Shown here: positions 46,619 to 57,378 of the stretch, piece after piece
Numbering within the stretch: the stretch's first letter is position 1
Layout: the number at the start of each line of letters is the position of its first letter
Origin: Picosynechococcus sp. PCC 7003
GTDB taxonomy: Bacteria; Cyanobacteriota; Cyanobacteriia; Cyanobacteriales; MRBY01
NCBI RefSeq assembly: GCF_001693255.1
Contig: NZ_CP016474.1
Coordinates: forward strand, 1-64,000
Length of the DNA stretch: 64,000 nt
Direction of reading: 5' to 3'
Program-made: the position numbers and the translations under genes
The notes under the pieces: generated by a model
Database searches by the model: none
What the model saw: only the letters and a program-made list of their open reading frames with translations
What the model was told of the DNA's origin: nothing

Positions 46619-47827
46619 ATGACTGCTGCAGGCAATACACTCAATCTCATCGCCGATCAACTCAACCAACTGTGCCAAACACGGGCTACGGGTGAGTTGG
46701 TTGTGGGGAATAGTCAATACCAGGGGCATATTCATCTCCTGTCCGGGCGTCTTCTCCATGCCACAGCCGGCATCCACTCGACCCGTCGTTGGAACCGCAT
46801 TACCCAACGGCTCGCCCCCCAGTGGACGCCAAATCCCCAAGAACTGATGAGCCCGCAAATGTGGGAATATCAGCTCCTCTATCAAGGGATTACAACGAAG
46901 CAACTTACGGTCATGCAAGCGAAGGCCATTATTCGGGCGATCGCCCAGGAAGTCTTCTTTGATCTTGGTTGCTATGCCGATGCCACCATCGAATGGCATG
47001 AAACCCAAAAAAATGCCACAGAAATTGCCCTCAGTTTGTCCTTGTCCTATCTAGAAGTTGAACCCGACCTCAATCGGGTCACGCAACTCCAGCAACAATG
47101 GCAAGGTGCAGGTCTGGGCAACCTAAGTCCAACCCTCGCCCCGGTGCTAAAAGCGGGTATTGATGCCAGTGCCCTGGGTGGTCTGGGCCAGTATCTCAAT
47201 GGGCAATTCACCATGTGGGACATTTCTGTGCATCTCGGTAAATCAGTCAATAGCGTTGCCAATGCCCTAATTCCCCTACTCAAAAAGCGCATTGTTCAAC
47301 TGAAAAAAATTGCAGATTTACCCCATCCCCTGGCCAATCTTGTTGAACCCACCGATGCCGATGCCCCCACCTCCGGCAGTCTGAGATCCCCTGAAAAGCG
47401 TGATGCCCTCATTGCCTGTATCGATGATAGCCCCGTGATTCTCCAAACCCTGCGGAAAATCCTCGAAGGAGCTGGCTATCGCACCATTGGCATCAGTGAA
47501 CCCATGCGGGGCGTTGCCAAGCTCATCGAGAGTCAACCCGACATTATCATTCTTGACCTCGTGATGCCCAATGCCAGTGGTTATACCGTGTGTAAATTTC
47601 TCAGACAAACCTCTGTGTTTGAAAAAACGCCGATTATTGTCTTGACTAGCCGCGATACCTTAATTGACCGTAACCGAGCCAAGCTTGTGGGGGCCTCTGA
47701 TTTTCTGGGAAAACCACCAGATCCAGAGAAAACCATTGCCTTAATTGAAAAATATTTAGATGAAGTTGCCGAACAAGGTAATGAAATAGAAAATGCCACC
47801 TTGAAAGTCTCTAGTTCTGCCCGATAA
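46619..47827 (+). CDS. PatA/PixG-type response regulator (DUF4388 domain plus receiver)
   Basis: First gene of a five-gene sensory operon. The 402-residue protein has an N-terminal PATAN/DUF4388-type region (about residues 10-240, beginning LIADQLNQLCQTRATGELVV) and a C-terminal receiver domain: CIDDSPVILQTLRKIL near residue 265, the phospho-acceptor in IIILDLVMPNASG near residue 304, LTSRD, and the Lys of FLGKP. This domain order is that of PixG/TaxP1/PilG-like regulators that control type IV pili in phototaxis. The REC domain would be phosphorylated by the CheA hybrid encoded at the end of the operon. Confidence 0.85.
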   Translation: MTAAGNTLNLIADQLNQLCQTRATGELVVGNSQYQGHIHLLSGRLLHATAGIHSTRRWNRITQRLAPQWTPNPQELMSPQMWEYQLLYQGITTKQLTVMQAKAIIRAIAQEVFFDLGCYADATIEWHETQKNATEIALSLSLSYLEVEPDLNRVTQLQQQWQGAGLGNLSPTLAPVLKAGIDASALGGLGQYLNGQFTMWDISVHLGKSVNSVANALIPLLKKRIVQLKKIADLPHPLANLVEPTDADAPTSGSLRSPEKRDALIACIDDSPVILQTLRKILEGAGYRTIGISEPMRGVAKLIESQPDIIILDLVMPNASGYTVCKFLRQTSVFEKTPIIVLTSRDTLIDRNRAKLVGASDFLGKPPDPEKTIALIEKYLDEVAEQGNEIENATLKVSSSAR

Positions 47828-47917
47828 AATTTGATTTTTCAAAGTTTACTTAAGGGTTGCTCTCAAACAAAAATTGTTATTTAATTTGAATTTTGAATTT
47901 TTCCTCAGAGGTTTGTA

Positions 47918-48280
47918 ATGGCAACTTTATTATTAGTTGAAGATAGTCCGACAGAAGCACAAATTATTACAAGTTGTCTAGAAAATGCTGGGTTTAGTTT
48001 ACTAAAAGTCACAACGGCAGAGGCGGCGCGGGCCATCCTGGATAGCAAAATGATTGATGGCATTGTCCTGGATGTCGTGCTGCCGGGCCAAAGCGGCTTT
48101 GGATTTTGTCGTGAGGTCAAAAATAATCCAAAAACCCAAAATATTCCTGTCATCATGTGCTCCAGTAAAGCCGAAAAAATGGATAAAAAATGGGCCAGTA
48201 AACAGGGGGCGAATGACTATGTCACCAAACCCATTGACCAAAACGAACTGTTAAATGCGGTACGGCGTTGGATTAATTAA
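47918..48280 (+). CDS. Single-domain response regulator (PixH/PilH-type)
   Basis: A 120-residue stand-alone receiver domain of the CheY/PilH type: LLLVEDSPTEAQII at the start, Asp acceptor in GIVLDVVLPGQSGFGF near residue 52, CSSKAEKMDKKW for the Thr/Ser and switch region, and the conserved Lys in YVTKPID near residue 105. It has no output domain, so it probably acts as a phosphate sink or binds a motor protein. It is second in the operon, 90 bases after the PATAN-REC gene, matching pixG-pixH order in Synechocystis. Confidence 0.9.
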   Translation: MATLLLVEDSPTEAQIITSCLENAGFSLLKVTTAEAARAILDSKMIDGIVLDVVLPGQSGFGFCREVKNNPKTQNIPVIMCSSKAEKMDKKWASKQGANDYVTKPIDQNELLNAVRRWIN

Positions 48281-48354
48281 GCTTGGCTCTGCGTGATTTG
48301 CTGCCCCGTCTTGCGCAACTTTTGTTGATTGAAGTTTGATTTGGAGGGTTGTTT

Positions 48355-48846
48355 ATGGCCACTGTGACCTCTGTCCCGGAAAGTAGCACAACACAATACA
48401 TTAGTATTCTTTTGTCCGATGGTTTTCGGGCCATGGTGCCCACGGCTCAATTGGTCGAAACAATCAATGTCGAGTTAGGACATATTGTGCAAATGCCAGA
48501 TTTGCCACCTGCAGTGGTAGGGGTCTGTGGTTGGCGCGGCGATGTGCTGTGGCTGGTGGATTTAGCCTATGCCCTCCGTTTGTCTCCTTTATTGGATGGT
48601 GATTATTCGCGATCGCAATGTCATGTTTTACGGGTTACGGTTAACCAGCAGACGTTCGGCATTCTTGTCGCCGAGGTGCAGCATTTAATGCGCGGCGATC
48701 GCCTGGAATTATTACCGGGCCCTCCAGGGCAAATTCCCAGTGATGTTTCGGCTTTGGTGGCAGGTGAGTTTCGTCTGGCTTCAGGGGAAACCATCTGGAG
48801 CATCAACCTCGAAGCCTTGTTAGACCACCTCAAATCCCCAGGCTGA
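48355..48846 (+). CDS. CheW-type coupling protein (PixI-like)
   Basis: A 163-residue CheW domain protein linking the receptor to the CheA kinase. Seen: ILLSDGFRAMVPTAQLVETI near residue 16, MPDLPPAVVGVCGWRGDVLWLVDLA near residue 42 (the CheW core, with the W-R-G-D turn), and TFGILVAEVQHLMR near residue 99. The ATG at 48355, after the ribosome binding site TTGGAGGG, is preferred over the TTG six bases upstream. It is third in the operon and followed by the receptor gene. Confidence 0.9.
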   Translation: MATVTSVPESSTTQYISILLSDGFRAMVPTAQLVETINVELGHIVQMPDLPPAVVGVCGWRGDVLWLVDLAYALRLSPLLDGDYSRSQCHVLRVTVNQQTFGILVAEVQHLMRGDRLELLPGPPGQIPSDVSALVAGEFRLASGETIWSINLEALLDHLKSPG

Positions 48847-48935
48847 CCTTGCCAGACTGAATAGATTAGCCCAATGTCGGCCTCTCATTCTTTCCCTTCT
48901 TGCGTTTACCCAAATTGAAATTCCCTGAAACTGCC

Positions 48936-51900
48936 ATGACTCAAGCTCCCTTTCGCCCCAACAGCTCCCAGGACAACCATCTCAATCCCCAATCCCTTAG
49001 CCATGACCGCAAAGAACGGCCCATTGAAGAAACAGTAACCATTGTGCCGGTTCAGGCCACCAACGCCGACACCAACGGGAAGCATTCTACCCTCACCTCG
49101 AAGGCGGGCACCCTCGTTAGTGAACTCAGTAATCTCCGTTCTAACATCGACATGATGACGGAAGAACTCCAGTCTCTACTGGCCACGGAACGGGCGGCGG
49201 TGGAGCGGGCTGAACTTCTCAACGCGATGACTTCCCACATTCGCGAGTCCTTAAGTTTTGAATATATTCTCAATGCAACGGTCTCGGATGCGCGCAATGC
49301 CCTGGATGTGGATCGGGTGGTGGTGTATTTGTTTGATGACCCAGATTGGCTCGGCAAGGTCATGTACGAGTCCGTTGAACGGCGGTGGCCCAGTGCTTTG
49401 GGGATGCCCTATTCCCTGGTAGGTTTGTCAGACCATGCCATTCGGCTCTTTCAACAGGGTCGAGTTGAAGCCTTTAACAATCTCGGCCATGGGACGACGG
49501 CGGACGGTACCCAACTGGATCAATGGCAACAATTGGAAGTACAGGCGAGCTTAACGGCACCATTGCTTTTGGGGGGCGATTTGTATGGGTTATTAGTAGC
49601 CCACCAATGTGAGATCGCCAGGGAATGGTCAGAGTCGGAGATCGAATTTTTCCGGCAGTTAGCAGTACAAGTAGGCTACGCCCTCGACCAAGCACAATTG
49701 TTAGATCAACAGCGGGCGGCGGCGGAACAGGCCCAATGGTTAAACCAAATTAGTGCGCGGATCCGGGAGTCCCTCACGCCAGCGGATATTTTTGCGGCGG
49801 TGGTTCAGGAAGTCCAAACTGCCCTCCGGGGCGATCGCACGGTGGTCTATCACCTTGGTGAAAATGCCCTTGGGGGTCAAGTGATTGCCGAGGCCGTAGA
49901 ACGGCCGTTTCCGGCAATTATGGGTCTGGAGCTTAATCTTCCCTGGCTAGAGGCCAGCCACCAAGATGCTTATCTCCGGGGCCAGGTGAATGCCATTGAG
50001 GACACCTACGATGTCGACCTCGATGAAACAGTGCTCAATCACCTCAAAGCCAAAGGCATTCGCGCTAGTGCGATCGCCCCAATTATCGCCCGCCAAAAGC
50101 TCGTGGGTTTTTTGATGGTGCACCAATGCTCGCTGCCCCGCCGCTGGGCCGATAGTGAGCTAGAGATTTTGCGCCAGGCAGCCACCCAAGTCAGCACGGC
50201 CTTAGATCAAGCCTTTGCCCTCCAACAACAAGAAACCGCCGCCCTCCAGGCCCAAATTCTTAATGAATTGTCGTCCCGCCTCGGCAGTTTTAACGACACC
50301 GCAGAGATCCTTGAAACGGTAGTGGACGATGCCCGCGAAGCTCTCCAGGCTGACCGAGTCCTCATTTTCCGGGTCGATGGCCAACAAAAAACAATGGCGA
50401 TCGCCGAATCTGCAGATCCTCGGTGGAGAAGCCTCATGGGGAAAACCCTCCAGGACTGCGGCCTTGACGAACGCTATGTAAAGCAAGCCCAACGGGGCAA
50501 ACTCACCGTACTCAATCGCCTCAGCGATATCGGTTTGAGCAACTCCCAACTAGAAGCCCTTGACACCGCCCAGGTGCGGGCGATGATGATTGCCCCCATC
50601 ACCATTGAACGAAATCTCTTTGGTTTGATGGTAGTTCACAGTTGTCAAGGTTCACGGCAATGGCAGGACGTAGACAGCAACTTGATGCGACAAATCAGCA
50701 ACCAGGTTAACTTTGCCCTGGAGCGGATCAGTCTCATTGAACAGCGGCAAATGACCGCCGAGCGGGCCCAGCGCCTCAGTGATATCAGTGCCCGTCTCCA
50801 GGAATCCCTCGAAGTTAAGGAGATCCTCGCCGCCGCCGTTGAAGAAACCAGAGAAATCCTCGGGGCAGACCGGGCGATCGTTTATCGCTTTGACCGCAAC
50901 TGGCGTGGGTTGATCAATGCTGAATCCGTGGTGCCTGGCTTTGAATCGATCCTGGGTCTTAAGACCAATGAACCCCGAGTCACCGAAAAATTTGCCAAAG
51001 CCTATATCCGTGGAAAAGTCACTGCCTATGACAACATCTACGAAGCTGACTTTATCGATTGCCACATCAAAGAATTTGAATCCCATGCGGTGAAGGGCTA
51101 CATGGCCATTGGCATTGTGGCAAATCAAAAACTCTATGGTCTGCTGATCGTCCACCAATGTTCTGGCCCTCGTCAATGGAATGACACGGAGATCAATACC
51201 CTCAAACAAATTGCTCAACAAATTGGTTATGTGCTAGAGCAAGCTTTTCTGAAGGAAGAACAGGAACGGGCTAAGCGCCTAAATGAAACCCGTATCCGTC
51301 TCCAGGAAGCCTCAGAGGTAGAGGCGATCCTCAATGTGGCAGTGGAAGAAGCGCGGAACCTTTTGGGCACAGACCGGGCGATCGTGTATGAATTCGACTC
51401 CTCCTGGAAAGGGCTGATCACGGCTGAGTCAGTGGAGCAAGGCTACCCTGCGACCCTCGGCGTTCGTACCGACGAACCCCACGTAACGGAAAAATTGTCC
51501 AAAGGCTACATGAAGGGGAAGATTCTCGCAGTCACTGACATTTTCAATTCCGATTTCGCCGATTGCCATATCAACGAGTTTTCCCCCTACGGTGTGAAAG
51601 GTTACATGGCGGCGGGAATTAACGCGAACCAACGGCTTTATGGGCTCCTCATTGTTCACCAGTGTTCCAGTACCCGTGCTTGGACGGAGGCGGAAATTGA
51701 TACTATCCGCCAACTCTCTGAGCAGGTGGGGTATGCCCTTGACCAGGCTCTCCTCCGCCGAGAACAGGAGCAGGCGATCACCCGGACACGCCAAGTGAAC
51801 CTCATTAGTTTCCGGATCCGTGAATCCCTCGACCTAGAACGAATCTTCCGGACTGGCGTCGAAGAAGCCCTCAAACTCATGAAGTGCGATCGGGTCGTGG

Positions 51901-53336
51901 TTTACCGCTTTGACGACAACTGGGATGGCCGGATTAAATACGAAGCGGTTAAAAGCGGTTGGCGCAAACTCAGTGAAGATATGATGACCTCCGGCGATGC
52001 CCCCTGTTTCCCCGAAGATTACGTTGAACCCTACCGCCAAGGCCGGGTGCAAGTGACCCCTGACGTTTCCCAAGCTGGCCTCACCGCCTGTCATGAAGAA
52101 CAACTTGGTAAATGGCAGGTGAAAGCCAACGTGGTGGTCCCCATTCTGGTTAACCAAAAGCTTTATGGCCTTTTGGGGGCGCACCAATGTGCAAGCACTA
52201 GAGAATGGGAAGCCCCCCTGGTAGAATCCTTCCGTCAGGTGGCGATTCAATTGGGCTATGCCCTCGACCAAGCGCTCCTCCTCGAAGAAGTCGAAACGTC
52301 CCGCCGTCAAGCGGAGATGGTTTCCGAAGAACAGCGCCAACAGCGGGAGCAACTCCAAGGGCAAATTGAAAACTTCCTCGAAGAAATTGAAGAGTCCTTT
52401 GAAGGGGATTTGACCGTGCGGGCTGGGGTCACCGAAGGGGAAATGGGCACCGTAGCCGACTTTTTCAATGCCACCCTCGAAAATCTCCAACTGCTGGTAC
52501 AGCGGGTACAGGAATCGACCACCATTGTGTCGGACACCGCCCAAGAGAGTGAATCCCTCGTCCAAAACCTCTCTGGGGAAGCGTTGCGCCAAGCTGAGAG
52601 CGTTAATGTGGCCCTCGATAAGCTCTTTAAGATGACTGCATCCATCCAAGAGGTCGCCAGCAACGCCCAGGAAGCCCAAGCCAAAGTCCAATTGGCAAAC
52701 AAAACGCTCCAATCAGGGGATATGGCCATGAACCGTACTGTGCAGGGGATTGTGGCGATTCAACAAACCGTTGACGCAACGGCCCGTAAGGTTAAAAATC
52801 TGGCGGATTCTTCCCAGAAGATCTCCCGGGTCTTGAACCTGATCCGCGAACTGGCCAACCAAACCAATCTGCTAGCCCTGAATGCTTCTGTGGAGGCAAC
52901 CCGCGCCGGGGAAGAAGAACAGGGCTTTGCTGTCGCCAATGAAGTGCGTACCCTGGCGGAACAATCGGCCAACGCCACCAAGGAGATTGAGGCGATCATC
53001 GAAGAAATCCAAGCGGAAACCAACGAGGTGATCAAAGCCATGGATGTGGGCCGGAAGCGGGTTTTGATCGGGACAAAATTGGTGAAAGGAACACGCCAGG
53101 CTCTCACGGATCTTGCCAAGGTCAGTATGAGCATCAACCAAACCGTCGAAAAAATTGCGGATTCGGCATCTACCCAGGTGGATATTTCCAATGAGTTGAA
53201 CCAAACGATGCAGGATGTGGCCAATGTTTCCAATCAAACCTCTGTTCAATCGGTGAAGGTGGCGGAATCATTCACCAAGCTTCTGGGAGTCGCTGGAGAA
53301 CTGCAACAGAGTGTGTCTCGCTTTAAGGTGCAGTAA
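48936..53336 (+). CDS. Soluble multi-GAF methyl-accepting chemotaxis protein (PixJ/TaxD-like)
   Basis: A 1466-residue receptor with no membrane helix visible. After a 60-residue polar leader and a coiled coil, six GAF domains follow in tandem (approximate residues 85-245, 260-425, 435-595, 605-770, 775-935 and 945-1105). Then come a HAMP-like segment (about 1140-1190) and a C-terminal MCP signalling domain with the hairpin tip around [19 protein letters not shown] near residue 1310. GAF4, GAF5 and GAF6 carry Cys-His (C709, C877, C1052) at the site where cyanobacteriochromes attach bilin. GAF6 also has C1024 in a PCF motif. GAF1-3 lack the Cys. ATG 48936 is preferred to TTG 48900. Photosensing is inferred. 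Confidence 0.85.
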   Translation: MTQAPFRPNSSQDNHLNPQSLSHDRKERPIEETVTIVPVQATNADTNGKHSTLTSKAGTLVSELSNLRSNIDMMTEELQSLLATERAAVERAELLNAMTSHIRESLSFEYILNATVSDARNALDVDRVVVYLFDDPDWLGKVMYESVERRWPSALGMPYSLVGLSDHAIRLFQQGRVEAFNNLGHGTTADGTQLDQWQQLEVQASLTAPLLLGGDLYGLLVAHQCEIAREWSESEIEFFRQLAVQVGYALDQAQLLDQQRAAAEQAQWLNQISARIRESLTPADIFAAVVQEVQTALRGDRTVVYHLGENALGGQVIAEAVERPFPAIMGLELNLPWLEASHQDAYLRGQVNAIEDTYDVDLDETVLNHLKAKGIRASAIAPIIARQKLVGFLMVHQCSLPRRWADSELEILRQAATQVSTALDQAFALQQQETAALQAQILNELSSRLGSFNDTAEILETVVDDAREALQADRVLIFRVDGQQKTMAIAESADPRWRSLMGKTLQDCGLDERYVKQAQRGKLTVLNRLSDIGLSNSQLEALDTAQVRAMMIAPITIERNLFGLMVVHSCQGSRQWQDVDSNLMRQISNQVNFALERISLIEQRQMTAERAQRLSDISARLQESLEVKEILAAAVEETREILGADRAIVYRFDRNWRGLINAESVVPGFESILGLKTNEPRVTEKFAKAYIRGKVTAYDNIYEADFIDCHIKEFESHAVKGYMAIGIVANQKLYGLLIVHQCSGPRQWNDTEINTLKQIAQQIGYVLEQAFLKEEQERAKRLNETRIRLQEASEVEAILNVAVEEARNLLGTDRAIVYEFDSSWKGLITAESVEQGYPATLGVRTDEPHVTEKLSKGYMKGKILAVTDIFNSDFADCHINEFSPYGVKGYMAAGINANQRLYGLLIVHQCSSTRAWTEAEIDTIRQLSEQVGYALDQALLRREQEQAITRTRQVNLISFRIRESLDLERIFRTGVEEALKLMKCDRVVVYRFDDNWDGRIKYEAVKSGWRKLSEDMMTSGDAPCFPEDYVEPYRQGRVQVTPDVSQAGLTACHEEQLGKWQVKANVVVPILVNQKLYGLLGAHQCASTREWEAPLVESFRQVAIQLGYALDQALLLEEVETSRRQAEMVSEEQRQQREQLQGQIENFLEEIEESFEGDLTVRAGVTEGEMGTVADFFNATLENLQLLVQRVQESTTIVSDTAQESESLVQNLSGEALRQAESVNVALDKLFKMTASIQEVASNAQEAQAKVQLANKTLQSGDMAMNRTVQGIVAIQQTVDATARKVKNLADSSQKISRVLNLIRELANQTNLLALNASVEATRAGEEEQGFAVANEVRTLAEQSANATKEIEAIIEEIQAETNEVIKAMDVGRKRVLIGTKLVKGTRQALTDLAKVSMSINQTVEKIADSASTQVDISNELNQTMQDVANVSNQTSVQSVKVAESFTKLLGVAGELQQSVSRFKVQ

Positions 53337-53458
53337 GTTGAATGTCGGGGTACGGGGGAGAGGCGATCGCCCTTTCCCCACCCTATCTAGAAATATCGCA
53401 TCGCAACATTATTTACTTTCATCATCACATCGGTTGAGTAGGGGATCACAATCCAATC

Positions 53459-56400
53459 ATGGCCAAGGAAACAGTTGATACAAACGATCAAGCCTATGAA
53501 TTCTTTGTCCAGGAATCACAGGCGCTTTTGCAGCACCTCGAAACGGGTTTGATGAGCCTCTGCCAAGACCACGAAACACCAACAATCCACGGATTGATGC
53601 GGGCAGCCCATTCCATTAAAGGGGGAGCAGCCTGTGTGGGCTTGATGGCCATCCAAGCGATCGCCCATGATTTAGAAAACGGAATCCGGGCTTTATACAA
53701 AGAAGATACCGTGTTTGATGTGGAGCTAGAAAATCTCTTGCTCAAAGCCTATGACGCCCTCCAAGATCCCATCAATCAGCAAATCCACCAGGGAGAATAT
53801 GACCCCGACCAAGCTTTGGGGCGGGCGAAGCCGATCTTTAGCCAGTTAGAACAAAAGTTAGGCCATGCCCTGGATGAAGCGGCAGAACTGCCAGAAATGC
53901 AAATGGAGGGGGATATTACCGAGTTTATTTTCAAAGAAGAAGTTCCCCAGGCCCTTGGTCGCCTCGAAAATTACGTCAAAAAACCGCCAACGAAAAATCC
54001 CCATGGGGAACTCGTTTCCCAAATGGAAGTTTTGGCAACCCTAGGCGATATGTTGAACCTTGAAGGATTTGCGGCGATCGCCCAGGTGGCCCAAGCCGCC
54101 CTCGAAACCAATACCGAACAATACCTAGAGATTGCCCGTTGCGCCCTTGCTGATTTTCAAGCGGGCCAAGCCGCAGTCCTCGAAGGCGATCGCACCCAGG
54201 GGGGAGAACCCAGCGCCGCCCTCCGCCAACTTAGCCAAATCCAGACTGCGCCCCCGTCACAGGAACCAGAAATCCCCCCCCAGGAGACAGTCAGTGACAG
54301 CGTGAGTGGTGACAATGGCGAAGATTTAGGGAACGGTCTTTCCCTCGATGCCGATGAACTGGCGGCCCTGCAATTTTTGACCCAAAATGCCCGACCAGAA
54401 GCCGAAATTCGACCTGTCCTGAGTGACACGGATCTGGCTGAACTGATCCTTGAAGCCGATGATGTCCTCGCAGAGGTCGATGTGGACCTCACGAGCCTTG
54501 TACTCATGGATGAACCGGAACCCAGCGAACCCATCACCCAGAATGATGATGTCGTCTCCACCGAGGACAAGACCTCCCCCAGCACGCCTCAGGCCACTGT
54601 ACTAGAACCAAGTTTGCGCCCAAATGCCGATGTGGCTCCGGTTCCAGAGAAGACCCCAGTCACAGAAAAGGCGATCGCCCCCCCTCCTAATCCAGTTCTC
54701 CCCACCATCGACACCAATAACCTCAGCGTGCGCCTCGACATGGGTCGCCTCAATCACCTCAACAATTTGGTGGGAGAATTAGTCACCCAGGACAACAGTG
54801 CCCTGCTCCGCAACAAGCAAAGTAGCGACGCCCTTAATTCCCTCAAACGCTGGTACGGCCGCTTAGACAAAATTACTACTCAATTGCAAGAATATGCCAA
54901 AGAACTGGTGGCCAAAAATCCCCAGGCCCGGACTCAGTTGGCACAATTCGTAATTTTCGCCTCAACAATGGCTGAAGAAATGGCCCAGCTCAGTGAAACC
55001 ATTGAAGATACCACCCTCATCGCCCAGCAGGATCAACAGGCCCTCAAACAACGACAACAAACCCTCAAACAATTAGAAAATAATCTGATTCAAGCCCGAA
55101 TGTTGCCCATTGGGGAGCTCCTCAACCGTTTTCCCCGTACCGTGCGCGATCTCTCCGTTAAAGACAATAAACCCGTCACCCTGAACCTAGAAGGAACAGA
55201 TACCCTTGTGGATCGCGCCATTTTATCGAAGCTCTATGATCCTCTAGTTCACTTAGTCCGTAATGCCTTTGACCATGGCATCGACTCCCCTGAAGAGCGG
55301 GCCGCCCACAATAAATCGGAGGCGGGCACCATTACAATCAAGGCCTACAACCGGGGCAACTCTACCTACCTTGAAATCCAAGACGACGGTCGCGGCATTG
55401 ACATCGAGAAAGTCCGCACTAAAGCAGTGCGCAAAGGCTTAGTCAGTGCCACTGAAGCGACAGAATTATCTCGGTCACAACTGTATGAATTACTCTTTGT
55501 TCCGGGTTTTTCGACAGCAGAACAAGTCAGTCATTTGTCCGGTCGCGGGGTGGGTCTTGATGCGGTACGACTACAAATTCGTGCCCTCAAGGGGAATATT
55601 ACCTTGACTTCCGAGCTGGGCCAAGGGACAACATTTACCCTCCGGCTTCCCTGGAGTATGACCATTACAAAATTGTTGATTTTCCGTTGTCAAGAGAGTT
55701 TCTTTGCGGTGCCCATCAATAGTTTGTCGGCGATCGCCGCTGCTAAAAAAGCAGATTTCACACAGGATGGTCACCAGGAACAGTTCCACTGGCAAGGGAA
55801 AACAGTGCCCCTCGTTCAAACTCTACTGAGTGGCTTTAATTATCCCGCTGCAGCCATTGCCAGTCGGCAACAAATTGGCTCTTTAGCCCAGGGCAATATC
55901 AGCAATATTTGGAATCAAGTGGGCCAACAGATGGTTTTGGTCATGGCCCAGGCCAATGAAGTGATTGGTTTGCGGGTTGATCAAATTCTCCTCGAACAAG
56001 ACCTCGTGATTAAACCCTTTGGGACGGCGATCGCCTCGCCTCAGTATATTTCTGGTTGCACCATTCTAGGGGATGGTCGCCTGGTGCCCGTCCTGGATAG
56101 TGCCGCCCTCATCGAACGGGTCTGCCAAAAAGACAACCAGAACACAGCTATCATTGATCCCCAATTCCGGGCCCGCCAGCCGAAATTGACCTTGCCCACT
56201 GTCCTCGCCATTGATGATTCGCTGACGACACGACAAACCCTTTCCACCACCCTGCAAAAGGCCGGTTATCGCGTCATCCAGGCTCAAGATGGTGCTGACG
56301 GCCTCAATCAACTGGAGCTTCACCCTGAAGTGGTTGGGATCATCTGTGACGTGGAAATGCCCAATATGAATGGCTTTGAATTTCTTGGCCGCTGTCGCAA

Positions 56401-56593
56401 AAAACACCCGAAAACAGAACTGCCGGTGTTGATGCTGACGTCCCGGGGCAGTAAACGTTATCGTCAGTTGGCCCAGCAGTTAGGGGCGAGTGGCTATCTA
56501 ACAAAGCCTTATTTGGATCAAGAGTTGGTCGAAACCCTCCAAGGGGCGATCGCCGAAACAAAGGCAAAACCAACGGCGATCGCCACCGTTTAA
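53459..56593 (+). CDS. CheA-type histidine kinase with C-terminal receiver (PixL/TaxAY-like)
   Basis: Last gene of the operon. The 1044-residue protein starts with an Hpt domain whose phospho-acceptor is His51 in AAHSIKGGAACVG. A long acidic, Pro-rich linker (about 220-410) follows, then the dimerisation region, the HATPase with LVHLVRNAFDHGIDSPEER near residue 599 and DDGRGIDIEK, a CheW-like domain, and a C-terminal receiver with LAIDDSLTTRQTL near residue 918 and Asp in GIICDVEMPNMNGF. This is the CheA-CheY hybrid layout of the cyanobacterial Pix/Tax and Pil systems. It lies 122 bases after the MCP gene. Autophosphorylation and transfer to the two small regulators are inferred from the family. 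Confidence 0.9.
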   Translation: MAKETVDTNDQAYEFFVQESQALLQHLETGLMSLCQDHETPTIHGLMRAAHSIKGGAACVGLMAIQAIAHDLENGIRALYKEDTVFDVELENLLLKAYDALQDPINQQIHQGEYDPDQALGRAKPIFSQLEQKLGHALDEAAELPEMQMEGDITEFIFKEEVPQALGRLENYVKKPPTKNPHGELVSQMEVLATLGDMLNLEGFAAIAQVAQAALETNTEQYLEIARCALADFQAGQAAVLEGDRTQGGEPSAALRQLSQIQTAPPSQEPEIPPQETVSDSVSGDNGEDLGNGLSLDADELAALQFLTQNARPEAEIRPVLSDTDLAELILEADDVLAEVDVDLTSLVLMDEPEPSEPITQNDDVVSTEDKTSPSTPQATVLEPSLRPNADVAPVPEKTPVTEKAIAPPPNPVLPTIDTNNLSVRLDMGRLNHLNNLVGELVTQDNSALLRNKQSSDALNSLKRWYGRLDKITTQLQEYAKELVAKNPQARTQLAQFVIFASTMAEEMAQLSETIEDTTLIAQQDQQALKQRQQTLKQLENNLIQARMLPIGELLNRFPRTVRDLSVKDNKPVTLNLEGTDTLVDRAILSKLYDPLVHLVRNAFDHGIDSPEERAAHNKSEAGTITIKAYNRGNSTYLEIQDDGRGIDIEKVRTKAVRKGLVSATEATELSRSQLYELLFVPGFSTAEQVSHLSGRGVGLDAVRLQIRALKGNITLTSELGQGTTFTLRLPWSMTITKLLIFRCQESFFAVPINSLSAIAAAKKADFTQDGHQEQFHWQGKTVPLVQTLLSGFNYPAAAIASRQQIGSLAQGNISNIWNQVGQQMVLVMAQANEVIGLRVDQILLEQDLVIKPFGTAIASPQYISGCTILGDGRLVPVLDSAALIERVCQKDNQNTAIIDPQFRARQPKLTLPTVLAIDDSLTTRQTLSTTLQKAGYRVIQAQDGADGLNQLELHPEVVGIICDVEMPNMNGFEFLGRCRKKHPKTELPVLMLTSRGSKRYRQLAQQLGASGYLTKPYLDQELVETLQGAIAETKAKPTAIATV

Positions 56594-56605
56594 CCGTTAT
56601 GGGGA

Positions 56606-57259
56606 CTAGCTCATTTTCGGACGGCGCACCTGTTGGTCTTCCATCTGGGCCTTCGCCTTAGCGGCACTCTTGCGTAAAAACTGGAGGCGCGTTTCGTAAT
56701 CCTTGCGTTTGCGACGGTTGGGGGTTTGTTCAATCAGGGTTTTGAGGGCACTCCCCAAACTCTTGTAAGCATTCGGCAGGGTATAACCAAACCGGGTGGC
56801 GAGGCGGATCGCCTGTTCATCGGCATCAATGGCAATAGTCATCCGTTTTTCACCGCTATTTTTTTGCCACAGTCGGTAGCCCGAAAAACCACAAAGGGCG
56901 ATCGCCAAAACCAAAAGTAGGCCATCTTGCACCCAAAGCTCACCCACAGCACCCCCAAGACCAATGGCGAGGGCTGCCATTTCCCAACCTTCCCGGGGAA
57001 TTGTATCGTTCTGGATCTTCGCTACTTCATGCCAAAACAAGAGGTTGCGCTGGTCAATGGCAAGATTTTCCCATTTCGCCAAATCAATTTGGATTTCAAC
57101 TTCGTCTTTACCCAATTCTTCGCAGCGTACTAGGGGTGGATTGACCTCTGTGGTGCCCTCAACCATCACCCAACTTTGCAACTCAGGGGGTAACAACGTC
57201 TTGAGGCGACGCAGCTCACTCATTTCGGCTCTGGCAGAAAAAGTGGAATAGGAAGTCAT
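56606..57259 (-). CDS. DUF3318 family membrane protein
   Basis: A 217-residue protein of the cyanobacterial DUF3318 family. Seen: SELRRLKTLLPPELQSWVMVE near residue 14, LLFWHEVAKIQND near residue 73, two adjacent hydrophobic segments (about residues 92-132), and a basic C-terminal tail (RRKRKDYETRLQFLRKSAAK). It is probably an inner-membrane protein with a soluble tail; function is unknown. It faces the chemotaxis operon tail-to-tail with only 12 bases between them. Confidence 0.8.
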   Translation of the reverse strand: MTSYSTFSARAEMSELRRLKTLLPPELQSWVMVEGTTEVNPPLVRCEELGKDEVEIQIDLAKWENLAIDQRNLLFWHEVAKIQNDTIPREGWEMAALAIGLGGAVGELWVQDGLLLVLAIALCGFSGYRLWQKNSGEKRMTIAIDADEQAIRLATRFGYTLPNAYKSLGSALKTLIEQTPNRRKRKDYETRLQFLRKSAAKAKAQMEDQQVRRPKMS

Positions 57260-57378
57260 AGGATCGGCAATCTGTAGGTGGGCTAGGAGATAAATTCTGG
57301 CTTCGTTATAAAATAATTGTAAACTTTCGTGACCTAATCCTTTTGTTAACCTTGGACAGCATCAAAAAAGGCGATCGC

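Noticed and set aside
51834-52712. A 292-codon minus-strand frame opposite the MCP gene
   Set aside because: It is a by-product of codon bias in the repetitive GAF and coiled-coil coding sequence, and the opposite strand encodes clear domains.
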